A DNA stretch of 64,000 nucleotides from Noviherbaspirillum denitrificans (GTDB taxonomy: Bacteria; Pseudomonadota; Gammaproteobacteria; Burkholderiales; Burkholderiaceae_D): contig NZ_LSTO01000001.1 of assembly GCF_002211445.1 (NCBI RefSeq), forward strand, positions 563,626 to 627,625. Reading direction: 5' to 3'. How positions within the stretch are numbered: position 1 is the first letter of the stretch; each line of letters begins with the position of its first letter. The notes beneath the pieces were generated by a model. That model was not told the DNA's origin. It was given only the letters and a program-made list of their open reading frames with translations, and did not search any database. The position numbers were made by a program, and so were the translations under genes. Positions 28,592 through 35,674 of the stretch are shown in pieces.

Positions 28592-29554
28592 TTACACGCA
28601 GGCGAGACGGAATTCGTCGTTGCCGGACTGCGGCACGAAGCGCATATCGAAGCCGATGAGGCGACGCCCATTCTTGTCGACCTTCTTCGGATTGATCAGC
28701 TGCACCGCCGGCGCATGGATGATCATCTTGTAGCCGGTCGCCGTGCCGATCGTGAAACCAAGGCTTTGCAACGTGTTGGCCTTCACGCTGGTCATCAGCG
28801 TGACTTCCTGTGCGGCCGTCAGGTCCAGCTCAGTAGATCCGGTTACCTGCCGATCGGTAATGTCGACGGTCTCCGAGCCAAGCAGCGCGGTGAAGTTGAC
28901 CGAGTTGCCCAGGTTGATCTCGATGCCGGAGCTGGAGTAAGCGGTGCCGCCGGAGAGCGCCCCGGTTGCGTAGCTCGCGCCAAGCGTCACATCGACCACG
29001 TTGCTCATCTTCATTGCCACCGGAGCCTTCCACGCGGTATAGGTCGGCGTTGCGTTTGCGGTCGCAGTCACGCCGCCGTCCACGCCGACGACGTCGAATT
29101 TGAGAACCGGACGCTCGCCCACCTTTGCGCTCAGCGTCACGTTGCCCATTACGCCGAGCAGCTTGTGCAGGACGCCGTCGTCGTAGTAGTAGACGGTCGC
29201 CGTCTTCAAGGACGAAGAGACAGGCGTGTATTCGACGCGTGCCGGTGTCGCGAGAATGCCTTCGGCGATCGCGCATGCCTGCATTGCAGCACCCCATGCC
29301 GGAGCCGTGCCTGCAGCGCCAGAGCCGGCAAGTTCCAAAGTGAAGGATGCCTTGACGCTTGCGACGCCTACCAGCTGCTCACTCGCTCCGAAGTAGCCGC
29401 GCATCAGGTTGCGGTCGACGTTCTGCGCATCCAGCGGCGCGATGCTCATGTCACTGACGAGCAGCGCATTCGCGGCACCAGTCGGAACGGCATCGGTGCC
29501 CGCAGTAACTTCATTTTTCAGCAGGATGACGGTGTTGCGAATATAGCGGGGCAT
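28592..29554 (-). CDS. Major tail tube protein
   Basis: This 320-residue protein starts MPRYIRNTVILLKNEVTAGTDAVPTGA, typical of a long-tailed phage tube family, with beta-rich repeats and FTLELAGSGAAGTAP. It polymerises into the tail tube around the tape measure. It lies between the small gene at 29558 and the chaperone pair. Confidence 0.85.
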   Translation of the reverse strand: MPRYIRNTVILLKNEVTAGTDAVPTGAANALLVSDMSIAPLDAQNVDRNLMRGYFGASEQLVGVASVKASFTLELAGSGAAGTAPAWGAAMQACAIAEGILATPARVEYTPVSSSLKTATVYYYDDGVLHKLLGVMGNVTLSAKVGERPVLKFDVVGVDGGVTATANATPTYTAWKAPVAMKMSNVVDVTLGASYATGALSGGTAYSSSGIEINLGNSVNFTALLGSETVDITDRQVTGSTELDLTAAQEVTLMTSVKANTLQSLGFTIGTATGYKMIIHAPAVQLINPKKVDKNGRRLIGFDMRFVPQSGNDEFRLACV

Positions 29555-29557
29555 GAT

Positions 29558-29737
29558 TTACTCCTCGGTTTGGTTCGTCGGTTCAGTCGGCTGCTCGCGC
29601 GGAATCCATTGCTTTGCATCGTCATCCCACGTCCAGCTTCCGCCGCCAGGCGGGTTGGGAATCGTTTCAGGCTGTTGCTGAATCGTTTCGGGCTGTTGCG
29701 GAATTGCCTCCGCCTGGCTGTTTCTCGATTTGCTCAT
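29558..29737 (-). CDS. Small tail-region protein (59 aa)
   Basis: This short reading frame begins MSKSRNSQAEAIPQQPETIQ and contains GGGSWTWDDDAKQWIPRE, a short Trp-rich motif. The stop precedes the tail tube ATG by three bases, and its last codons GAG GAG serve as the tail-tube ribosome-binding site. This tight fit supports it as a gene. Function is unknown. Confidence 0.6.
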   Translation of the reverse strand: MSKSRNSQAEAIPQQPETIQQQPETIPNPPGGGSWTWDDDAKQWIPREQPTEPTNQTEE

Positions 29738-29739
29738 GG

Positions 29740-30174
29740 TCAGTCCAGTGTTGAGTTGTTGGTACGGTGCTCGACCGGATACATCATCCGAATCCAGCCT
29801 GTTTTCTGCCCCTTCGAGTCATACTCCGCGTCGATCGACGGAATGCCAACATAGGCAACAACACCGCCGAGCGTCGGATCTGCTGCGATGCGCTCATAGA
29901 CACCCTTAAGCAGCGGATCAACTGCGAGGTCCCCCGTCTGCGCGGTGCTCTTTGCATACAGTTCGACAGAGATCATCGAAATCCAGTCGATTGGAGCGCC
30001 TGCGATCGTCGACTCTTTCGGCCTCGCCCCGTCGAATTGCACATTCACGGCATTCGTATGTTGCTCGGCGATTTCACGCGGCATCGCGCGTAAGACGTTG
30101 CTCGACACCGAGGGGCTTTCCTCTAAGCGAGAGACGAAGGCGGCAACGATGCCGGCAAAGATGGTATTGCTCAC
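29740..30174 (-). CDS. Putative tail terminator protein
   Basis: This 144-residue protein (MSNTIFAGIVAAFVSRLEESPSVSSN) has the gpU-like layout and sits just before the tail tube, where tail terminators are found. It overlaps its upstream neighbour by 4 bases. It should cap the tail at assembly completion. Confidence 0.65.
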   Translation of the reverse strand: MSNTIFAGIVAAFVSRLEESPSVSSNVLRAMPREIAEQHTNAVNVQFDGARPKESTIAGAPIDWISMISVELYAKSTAQTGDLAVDPLLKGVYERIAADPTLGGVVAYVGIPSIDAEYDSKGQKTGWIRMMYPVEHRTNNSTLD

Positions 30175-30449
30175 GCCGTTTCCTCCAGCAGGAGAATGCT
30201 CATGCCAGTCCCGTCCGGATGGTGCTCAGCGATCGCATACGTCACGCTGCCCACGATAAGCAGCTTGCCAACGGGATTTGCAGGAACGCTCTCGGTGCCC
30301 AGGGTGAAGGCAGGGTTTGATACGGCCATGCCGACACCAGCGCCGGCATGGCTGTAGGCGTTGTCGAAAATACCGCGCACGGAGACGCCGTCGAGCATGG
30401 CTGCGACGCCGAAATCAGAGAAGAACGGAGCGGTATTTTCAACAAACAT
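30171..30449 (-). CDS. Head-tail joining protein (gpFII-like)
   Basis: This 92-residue beta-rich protein (MFVENTAPFFSDFGVAAMLDG...VGSVTYAIAEHHPDGTGMSILLLEE) has the pattern of the FII-type attachment protein. It links head neck and tail. It is translationally coupled to the next gene. Confidence 0.7.
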   Translation of the reverse strand: MFVENTAPFFSDFGVAAMLDGVSVRGIFDNAYSHAGAGVGMAVSNPAFTLGTESVPANPVGKLLIVGSVTYAIAEHHPDGTGMSILLLEETA

Positions 30450-30736
30450 TACTGACCGCCTGCGCCGGTGTTGTCGTTTTCGTTGCCGCCGTTGCCGTTG
30501 GCGCTGCCGTCATTGCTGCCGGTCTGTCCGTCCTGCTGCTGACCGCTCGCGCCGTCCGTCGTCGCGCCCTTGGCAGCGCTCTTTGCAGACCCCTTGGCCT
30601 CGGCCTTGACGTACTCGGCACGACCCATGCCGACAACAACGGCCGCGTCATCCACGTCCACCTCGACCTTGACGCCGCGTGCGTAGGACTGGCCGCCGAT
30701 CATCACCGGCTCTTTGATCTTGATCATCGCTTTCAT
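30449..30736 (-). CDS. Small structural protein with Gly/Asn/Ala-rich tail
   Basis: This 95-residue protein has an N-terminal domain (MKAMIKIKEPVMIGGQSYARGVKVEVD) and a low-complexity acidic tail rich in Gly, Asn, Gln. I start at ATG 30736. It follows the capsid gene and may be a decoration or neck protein. Confidence 0.55.
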   Translation of the reverse strand: MKAMIKIKEPVMIGGQSYARGVKVEVDVDDAAVVVGMGRAEYVKAEAKGSAKSAAKGATTDGASGQQQDGQTGSNDGSANGNGGNENDNTGAGGQ

Positions 30737-30797
30737 TGCTTGCCCTCGATTGGTTTGGAAAATGGCGGACGCCTGGTTAAAGCGTCCGCCGTTCAAA

Positions 30798-30813
30798 GTG
30801 CAGACGTCTGCAC
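30798..30813. repeat. 16-bp palindrome GTGCAGACGTCTGCAC, copy 1
   Basis: It lies in the 92-base gap between the capsid gene and the 95-aa gene. With flanks AAG/CTT it is a perfect 20-bp palindrome here. Three other copies lie in the prophage. Confidence 0.8.
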
Positions 30814-30828
30814 TTGTGGCTTGGTCAA

Positions 30829-32697
30829 TTACGAGGTCAGGCCGTCAGTCATCGCCGAGAAGCTGGCAGCCAGACGTACTGCCACGTCGATGTACTGGTT
30901 CGCAGTGAGGATCACTTCGCCCGTGCCTGCTGCGGTGTACGGATCCACCACGATGTCCAGGCCGCCAAACAGACCGATTACCAGGTCCGACCAGTCGGAG
31001 CCGAACGCCAGCGAGGAGCAAACGCCGTTCGCCGTGCCCTTGGTGCCAGTGCTGGACATCGTGTTGGTCACGGCAGCGCGGTAGCCGTTGAGCGGCTGCG
31101 CAGCGTTTTCCCAGATGAACGGCAGGTTGGCGGCCTTTTGCTTCTGCTTGAGCCAGCCGCGAGTCTTGGTGTTGACGATGTAGCCGGAACGCTGGTCAGG
31201 CTCCGCATTCGCGTTCGCGCATGCGGTTTCCAGACCAACGATGTGGCTCCAGTCGATCTGCGCGCCGTTCGTGCCGCCAATTACCGAGCCGATGCCAGCA
31301 GTTGCCAGCAGGCCGCGCGCCTCGTTGCCGGTAGCGGTGCCGTTGATCGCCTGGTCCTGAATCTTGACCGCGATCGTCTGCGTGAGGTCGTCGCGCAGCA
31401 TTGCGTCCACGTCGAGCGAGCCCTGGAGGAGGGCTTGCTTGGAATACGGGACCTTGCCGGTCACGCGCTTCGGATTGAGCGCGATCTGGTTGGTTGCAAC
31501 CGAGCCGGACGATGCGTTGCCGTTTTCACCCGGCATGTTCACGGTGGAGCCGGATGTCTTGCGCGGAATGGCAATGTTGCCGGTGAGGCCGCCCAGGAAG
31601 CGGACGCCCATCGCAGCCAGGACCATGTTGTTGCGCAGAACGTCGACGAACTCGTTACCCAGGACCGAGGTCTGGATCAGATTGCCGCCTTCGGCTGCAG
31701 TGCCTGCAGCAAAGCTGCGAGTAAAGCTGTCGACGGGCACAAAGAATCCCTCCGGCGTCATGCCGGCGCGCTTCGCGACCGCTTCCGATGCGGCACGCTC
31801 CAGACCGGCCTTGGACCAGTCGCCGGAAAGCTGAGCCTGCACGGCGCGCAGGATGCTGTACTGCTTGCGCTCTTGCGCGCTGAGACCGATCTCGGCCTCG
31901 GCCGCGCTGGAATGACGCGAGGAGATCTTCTCCATGAGCGCATCCTTGAACTGCTCGACCGTCTTGCCGCCGCGAATGAAGTCAGCGACCATTTCGCGAG
32001 CGCCGAATTTTTCGTAGGAGTCCGCGATCGCGAGCAGATCTGCGGTGCGTTTTTGTTCGGCCTGACGGCCTTGTGCGACTGCGTTGTCATCCATGACAAT
32101 GACCCTTTCAGGTGTTGGGGTTGTGGGTTGGGAACGGACTTCGACAGCAGGCGGAGTCGCCTCCGGCCGCTCAATGATGGTTTCGACGTCTTCGGCTCCC
32201 GCCGATCTGCCTACACCGACAGTGGGATCCGCAGGAACAGCAACCAAGCTGATTTCCATCGGCTCCCAATCTGTAACTCGATACACTTCTTTTTTGAACT
32301 CGGCCTCTTCGAGCACCATCTTGTGCACGATGTAACCGACCGAGATGCAGGAACGGATGCCGTCAACGACATCCTGGAAAATCTCTTCTGCCCGCGCGCT
32401 TCGCGAGAAGCGAACGATTGCGCGACCGACGCGGTCCTTGTCGATCCACGCTTTCTCGATGACGCCGATTTGCTCGGAGGTCCGGTGATCCAGCAGGAAC
32501 GCGCAGCAGCCCGAGGCTAAGCGATCGAGGCGGACGGACTTCGGGCCATGGTCAAGAATCTCGGTGCCGAAGTAGCGCTCATACGGCTCCTCCGAAGAGA
32601 AGGCGACAGGAACAGTGCGCGCCTCCTGGTCGACCCCGTCGCGTTGCAGGCTAAAGTCGCGATACAGAGTTCCGGTCTTGATTTTCGACGTTGTCAT
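30829..32697 (-). CDS. Fused prohead protease-major capsid protein (HK97 fold)
   Basis: This single 622-residue protein combines an N-terminal HK97-type prohead protease (FGTEILDHGPKSVRLDRLASG, FLLDHRTSEQIGVI, FSVGYIVHK-like core) with a C-terminal HK97-like capsid domain (VPVDSFTRSFAAGTAAEGGN, NTMSSTGTKGTANGV). The linker is a Pro/Arg-rich stretch near residues 170-200. The catalytic His and Ser are in the protease half. Self-cleavage would release the capsid subunit. No separate scaffold or protease gene is nearby. Confidence 0.88.
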   Translation of the reverse strand: MTTSKIKTGTLYRDFSLQRDGVDQEARTVPVAFSSEEPYERYFGTEILDHGPKSVRLDRLASGCCAFLLDHRTSEQIGVIEKAWIDKDRVGRAIVRFSRSARAEEIFQDVVDGIRSCISVGYIVHKMVLEEAEFKKEVYRVTDWEPMEISLVAVPADPTVGVGRSAGAEDVETIIERPEATPPAVEVRSQPTTPTPERVIVMDDNAVAQGRQAEQKRTADLLAIADSYEKFGAREMVADFIRGGKTVEQFKDALMEKISSRHSSAAEAEIGLSAQERKQYSILRAVQAQLSGDWSKAGLERAASEAVAKRAGMTPEGFFVPVDSFTRSFAAGTAAEGGNLIQTSVLGNEFVDVLRNNMVLAAMGVRFLGGLTGNIAIPRKTSGSTVNMPGENGNASSGSVATNQIALNPKRVTGKVPYSKQALLQGSLDVDAMLRDDLTQTIAVKIQDQAINGTATGNEARGLLATAGIGSVIGGTNGAQIDWSHIVGLETACANANAEPDQRSGYIVNTKTRGWLKQKQKAANLPFIWENAAQPLNGYRAAVTNTMSSTGTKGTANGVCSSLAFGSDWSDLVIGLFGGLDIVVDPYTAAGTGEVILTANQYIDVAVRLAASFSAMTDGLTS

Positions 32698-32732
32698 GCG
32701 TGCTCTCGCTTTCGTGTGTTACGTCTGGCCGA

Positions 32733-32972
32733 TTACTGCGCCGGAGTGAAGTCGACGTAGAACTCCTGCCCAAGACCGAATTGCTTGCCGGCCTCACCGT
32801 TGATCGTTGCGAGTTCGATCTGACCGCTCGGCGTCGCAGCGTAGAACGCTGCGTTTTCCTCACTGCCAGACGTAACAGGTGCCAGACGGACCGTCTGGAT
32901 CTCACCCTTCGCTTTGTCCCAGTGCTCTTGCCTGGTGATGCTGGTGACTTTGAACTTTGCGCGGACGGTCAT
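32733..32972 (-). CDS. Small phage protein (79 aa)
   Basis: This begins MTVRAKFKVTSITRQEHWDKAKGEI and is beta-rich, with no recognised domain. GAGGGAAAC precedes its ATG. It follows copy A of the duplicated 50-bp element. A capsid-accessory role is a guess from location. Confidence 0.6.
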   Translation of the reverse strand: MTVRAKFKVTSITRQEHWDKAKGEIQTVRLAPVTSGSEENAAFYAATPSGQIELATINGEAGKQFGLGQEFYVDFTPAQ

Positions 32973-33005
32973 TTGTTTCCCTCAATAATCACGTTGACGA
33001 TGTCC

Positions 33006-33055
33006 GGCATGATGCGTGTTGCCGCGTGACATTTTTAGGGAAGGATGTCACTTTC
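33006..33055. repeat. 50-bp duplicated dyad element, copy A
   Basis: It is identical in 48 of 50 bases to 35336-35385. It contains GTGACAT (33026-33032) and ATGTCAC (33045-33051), a 7-bp inverted repeat with a 12-base loop. On the minus strand it starts 2 bases after the stop of the 33058 gene. Confidence 0.7.
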
Positions 33056-33057
33056 GA

Positions 33058-33228
33058 TTAGTCGTAGCGGATCGGCACCCGGATGACGCCCCCGGAAATC
33101 CGCTCGATACTGCGGTCATCTGGCAGGTTGGCGGTCAATGGTTTGCGATTGGGACAGTCGACGTGTGAGCATCCAATCTCGAATTGCTTATTGCACACGG
33201 GGCACGGCTGCTGCTTCGTCTGTCCCAT
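33058..33228 (-). CDS. Small zinc-ribbon-like protein (56 aa)
   Basis: The frame MGQTKQQPCPVCNKQFEIGC continues with HVDCPNRK, giving Cys9, Cys12, Cys20, Cys25 and His22. This looks like a small metal-binding finger. It lies between the portal gene and the duplicated element, and the start is 5 bases after the portal stop. Confidence 0.6.
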   Translation of the reverse strand: MGQTKQQPCPVCNKQFEIGCSHVDCPNRKPLTANLPDDRSIERISGGVIRVPIRYD

Positions 33229-33233
33229 ACGCT

Positions 33234-34775
33234 CTACTCCTCGGCCGCCGGCGCAGGAGCCGGATCCGGAGTCGGAGGAACGGGCTCGCCGCTGAGATTG
33301 ATCTTGAGGCGCCGCGCCTCTTCCTCCTCGGCGGCCAGCTGCTGGAACACCTCATCGATGTCGCCGCCCTGCTCCGTGATGATCTGCTTGCGACTCTTGA
33401 GCCCGCCGCGCACGGCCGCCATGTTGGCCTCGACGTCCTTGAGCGGATCCACCCACGCCCAGCGACGGCTCTGCCATGCGTGCGCGCCGAACTTCTCCAG
33501 CTTGGCGATCGGCAGCGCGCTCCCGTTCGGCATCGTGATCGCGCCCCGCATGAGCGCCATCTGCAGCCAATCCATGAACACTGGCTCGCAGAAGGACTCA
33601 ACCATCCAGGCCTGCAGCGCCATCCACACGTCACGCTCCTCCAGGAGGCCGGCACGGATGGAGCTAAAGTTCACGCCCTCCAGATCGTTGGCAAGCGAGT
33701 TGTAAGAGACCAGGAGGCCGCTCGCGATCCCACGCAGGCAGAGTTTGATAAAGACATCCGTGTTTTGCGCCGGATAGTCCGGATCCCATGCCTTGAAGTC
33801 GTAGCCCTTCGGAAGGACGCTGAACGTTCCCGGATCCGCGTCCGTGACAAATTCGCCCTCCTCGTCCTCGCCGTCGGAAAGCGGTTCGGCATCGCCGTCC
33901 GGACTGGTGAAAAAACCCATCTTTGCCGCGCCGGTGCGGGCCGCGACAACAACGGCCTCCTCATAGCCGGCCAGCATGTTCATGCGCAGCATGGCCGCAT
34001 GCGCCCAGGGAATCCCGCGAGACTGCTCCAGGAGCTCCGGCACGAAGCAATGGAAGATGTCATCGGCCGGCACGCGCTCGACGCGGACAGACTGCCCGTT
34101 GATCGTCACCGGCATGCTCTCGCCTGGATGCAGCGTGAGGAGGTGATAGGCAACCGGCCGCCCGTAGGAGTTCATCTCGATCCCCATACGGATGAAATTG
34201 CCGTTGGAGAGCGTCTGATTGAACGCGACCGGCAAGCGGGAGATGTCCAGCACCTGTAGTGCATAGCCGAACGCATTGACCGTCTTGCCGCGCACGCGCC
34301 GGATCAGGATCTCGCCATCGCGGGCGACCGACTTGATGAACAGCTTTTGAATGTCGACGAAGCTGAGACGCCCCGTCACATCGCAGACGCCGCGCTTTGC
34401 CCACTTGAGAAACGCTGCCTCAATCGCATTGTTGGCCAGCTCGTCCTTTTTCCCGCCCGGATCCGTGACTTGGCACTGCAGCTGGTGCCCCTTCGGGCCG
34501 ACAACGCCATTGCCCACCATGTTGAGGAACTTGCGGAAATAGTCGTTGTTGTTGCCGAGGTCCCTCGATCGCGCCCGCATGACGTCGAGCGATCGGAAAA
34601 TATCCGCGTCCGCGCTCACGTTGCTGACATTCCATCCTGCAGTAAGGCGCGAGCTCGACGCAGCGGCAAAGGTGCGGACCCGAATCGGACGCAGGACCGG
34701 CTCGGTCCTGACGATTGCCGGCTGCTCTTTCACGTAGCCAAGGCGCGAAGCCAGGCGCGTTAATACATTTGCCAT
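33234..34775 (-). CDS. Portal protein, lambda family
   Basis: This 513-residue protein of the lambda portal family includes LRARSRDLGNNNDYFRKFLNMVGNG-type N-terminal helices, RVPADDIFHCFVPELLEQSRG and a C-terminal tail rich in Glu/Ala/Pro. It forms the dodecameric gate for DNA. Length is typical. Confidence 0.92.
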   Translation of the reverse strand: MANVLTRLASRLGYVKEQPAIVRTEPVLRPIRVRTFAAASSSRLTAGWNVSNVSADADIFRSLDVMRARSRDLGNNNDYFRKFLNMVGNGVVGPKGHQLQCQVTDPGGKKDELANNAIEAAFLKWAKRGVCDVTGRLSFVDIQKLFIKSVARDGEILIRRVRGKTVNAFGYALQVLDISRLPVAFNQTLSNGNFIRMGIEMNSYGRPVAYHLLTLHPGESMPVTINGQSVRVERVPADDIFHCFVPELLEQSRGIPWAHAAMLRMNMLAGYEEAVVVAARTGAAKMGFFTSPDGDAEPLSDGEDEEGEFVTDADPGTFSVLPKGYDFKAWDPDYPAQNTDVFIKLCLRGIASGLLVSYNSLANDLEGVNFSSIRAGLLEERDVWMALQAWMVESFCEPVFMDWLQMALMRGAITMPNGSALPIAKLEKFGAHAWQSRRWAWVDPLKDVEANMAAVRGGLKSRKQIITEQGGDIDEVFQQLAAEEEEARRLKINLSGEPVPPTPDPAPAPAAEE

Positions 34776-35332
34776 TAGAACCTCACGCGGATTTTGTTCT
34801 TGGGTTTCTGGCCGCTGGCAATGCGCGCTGCGCGATCCTCGGCGTTGACTTTGTTCTGCCAGTATTCGATCTGGTTGAGGATCTCGACGGCCGAATGGAA
34901 CTTCATGCGACGACCGGCAATTTCATACTCAGCGACGTGCGCATTGCCGCCGGTGATGTATGTCTGATACGCGGCCTGCAGGGCCTCCAGGGACTTGCGC
35001 GCATCGGAGCGGCCGTCGTAGGTATTGAGCGTCGCAAGGTTCGGCTTGACGATCATGCGGCTGGACGCCACGGTCAGGCGCTCAGCTCCAGCCTCGACCC
35101 ATGCGGTCCAGTCATACGCACCGGCCGGATAGTCCTTGCTCGTTGCGGCCGGAATCTGCACCAGGTGATCCGCGCCGGACGCACCGGCCGTGATCTCGAT
35201 CTTGGCCGATGCGTTAAGCAGGCGATACTTGAGCGTCCAGCCGGAGGTTGCCGGGAAGTCGGCCAAGGACCGCAGCCAGGAGATGGTGTCGCCGGCGACG
35301 ATGATCGCGGGCTCTGTAGTCGGAGTCGTCAT
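34775..35332 (-). CDS. gpW-like head-completion protein
   Basis: This 185-residue protein sits where lambda has W. The C-terminal HVAEYEIAGRRMKFHSAVEILNQIEYW resembles gpW-type helical motifs, and the N-terminal half is beta-rich. I start at ATG 35332 (MTTPTTEPAIIVAG); an upstream ATG at 35362 lies inside the duplicated element and has no ribosome-binding site. Confidence 0.6.
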   Translation of the reverse strand: MTTPTTEPAIIVAGDTISWLRSLADFPATSGWTLKYRLLNASAKIEITAGASGADHLVQIPAATSKDYPAGAYDWTAWVEAGAERLTVASSRMIVKPNLATLNTYDGRSDARKSLEALQAAYQTYITGGNAHVAEYEIAGRRMKFHSAVEILNQIEYWQNKVNAEDRAARIASGQKPKNKIRVRF

Positions 35333-35335
35333 GCG

Positions 35336-35385
35336 GGCATGATGCTGGTTGCCGCGTGACATTTTTAGGGAAGGATGTCACTTTC
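35336..35385. repeat. 50-bp duplicated dyad element, copy B
   Basis: This is the counterpart of 33006-33055 (two mismatches). It abuts the stop of the Mor-like gene and the start of the gpW-like gene. The same GTGACAT/ATGTCAC inverted repeat is present. Confidence 0.7.
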
Positions 35386-35671
35386 AAGCCGCTCGCGGTT
35401 TGGCGTGCACGATGCGCCGGATCTGGCGCTCGTTAAGTTTGAAACGCTTCCCGAGCTCAGCATAGTTCGCGCCGGTAAACAATGACCGGATCAGCCCGTC
35501 ACGCTCGGCGCGGCTCTGACTTCCGCCCACCTTCGGAATGTAAATCTTTTCCCCGCCCAAGTTGGTCCGCAGTTGCTCCTCCAGCACCGTAGCGACGACA
35601 TCGGCAACGGCCTTGGTGAAGGCAGGATGTTGCACCACGCGCTTAGCCAGGTCCTTGATAAAGTCGCTCAT
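35384..35671 (-). CDS. Mor/C family transcription activator-like protein
   Basis: This 95-residue protein has the family pattern GGEKIYIPKVGGSQSRAERDGLIRSLF and a C-terminal HTH (ANYAELGKRFKLNERQIRRIVH). In Mu the Mor and C proteins activate middle and late promoters. Its location between terminase and portal is not standard for Mu. A late-gene activator acting on the duplicated element next to it is my inference. Confidence 0.75.
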   Translation of the reverse strand: MSDFIKDLAKRVVQHPAFTKAVADVVATVLEEQLRTNLGGEKIYIPKVGGSQSRAERDGLIRSLFTGANYAELGKRFKLNERQIRRIVHAKPRAA

Positions 35672-35674
35672 TGG

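Noticed and set aside
30814-32520. Long plus-strand open frame opposite the capsid gene
   Set aside because: Shadow of the capsid/protease gene, no motif.
32982-33032. 16-codon leader peptide beginning MSRGN in the duplicated element, copy A
   Set aside because: No ribosome-binding site; the ATG is part of the repeat and copy B uses the same bases in another context.
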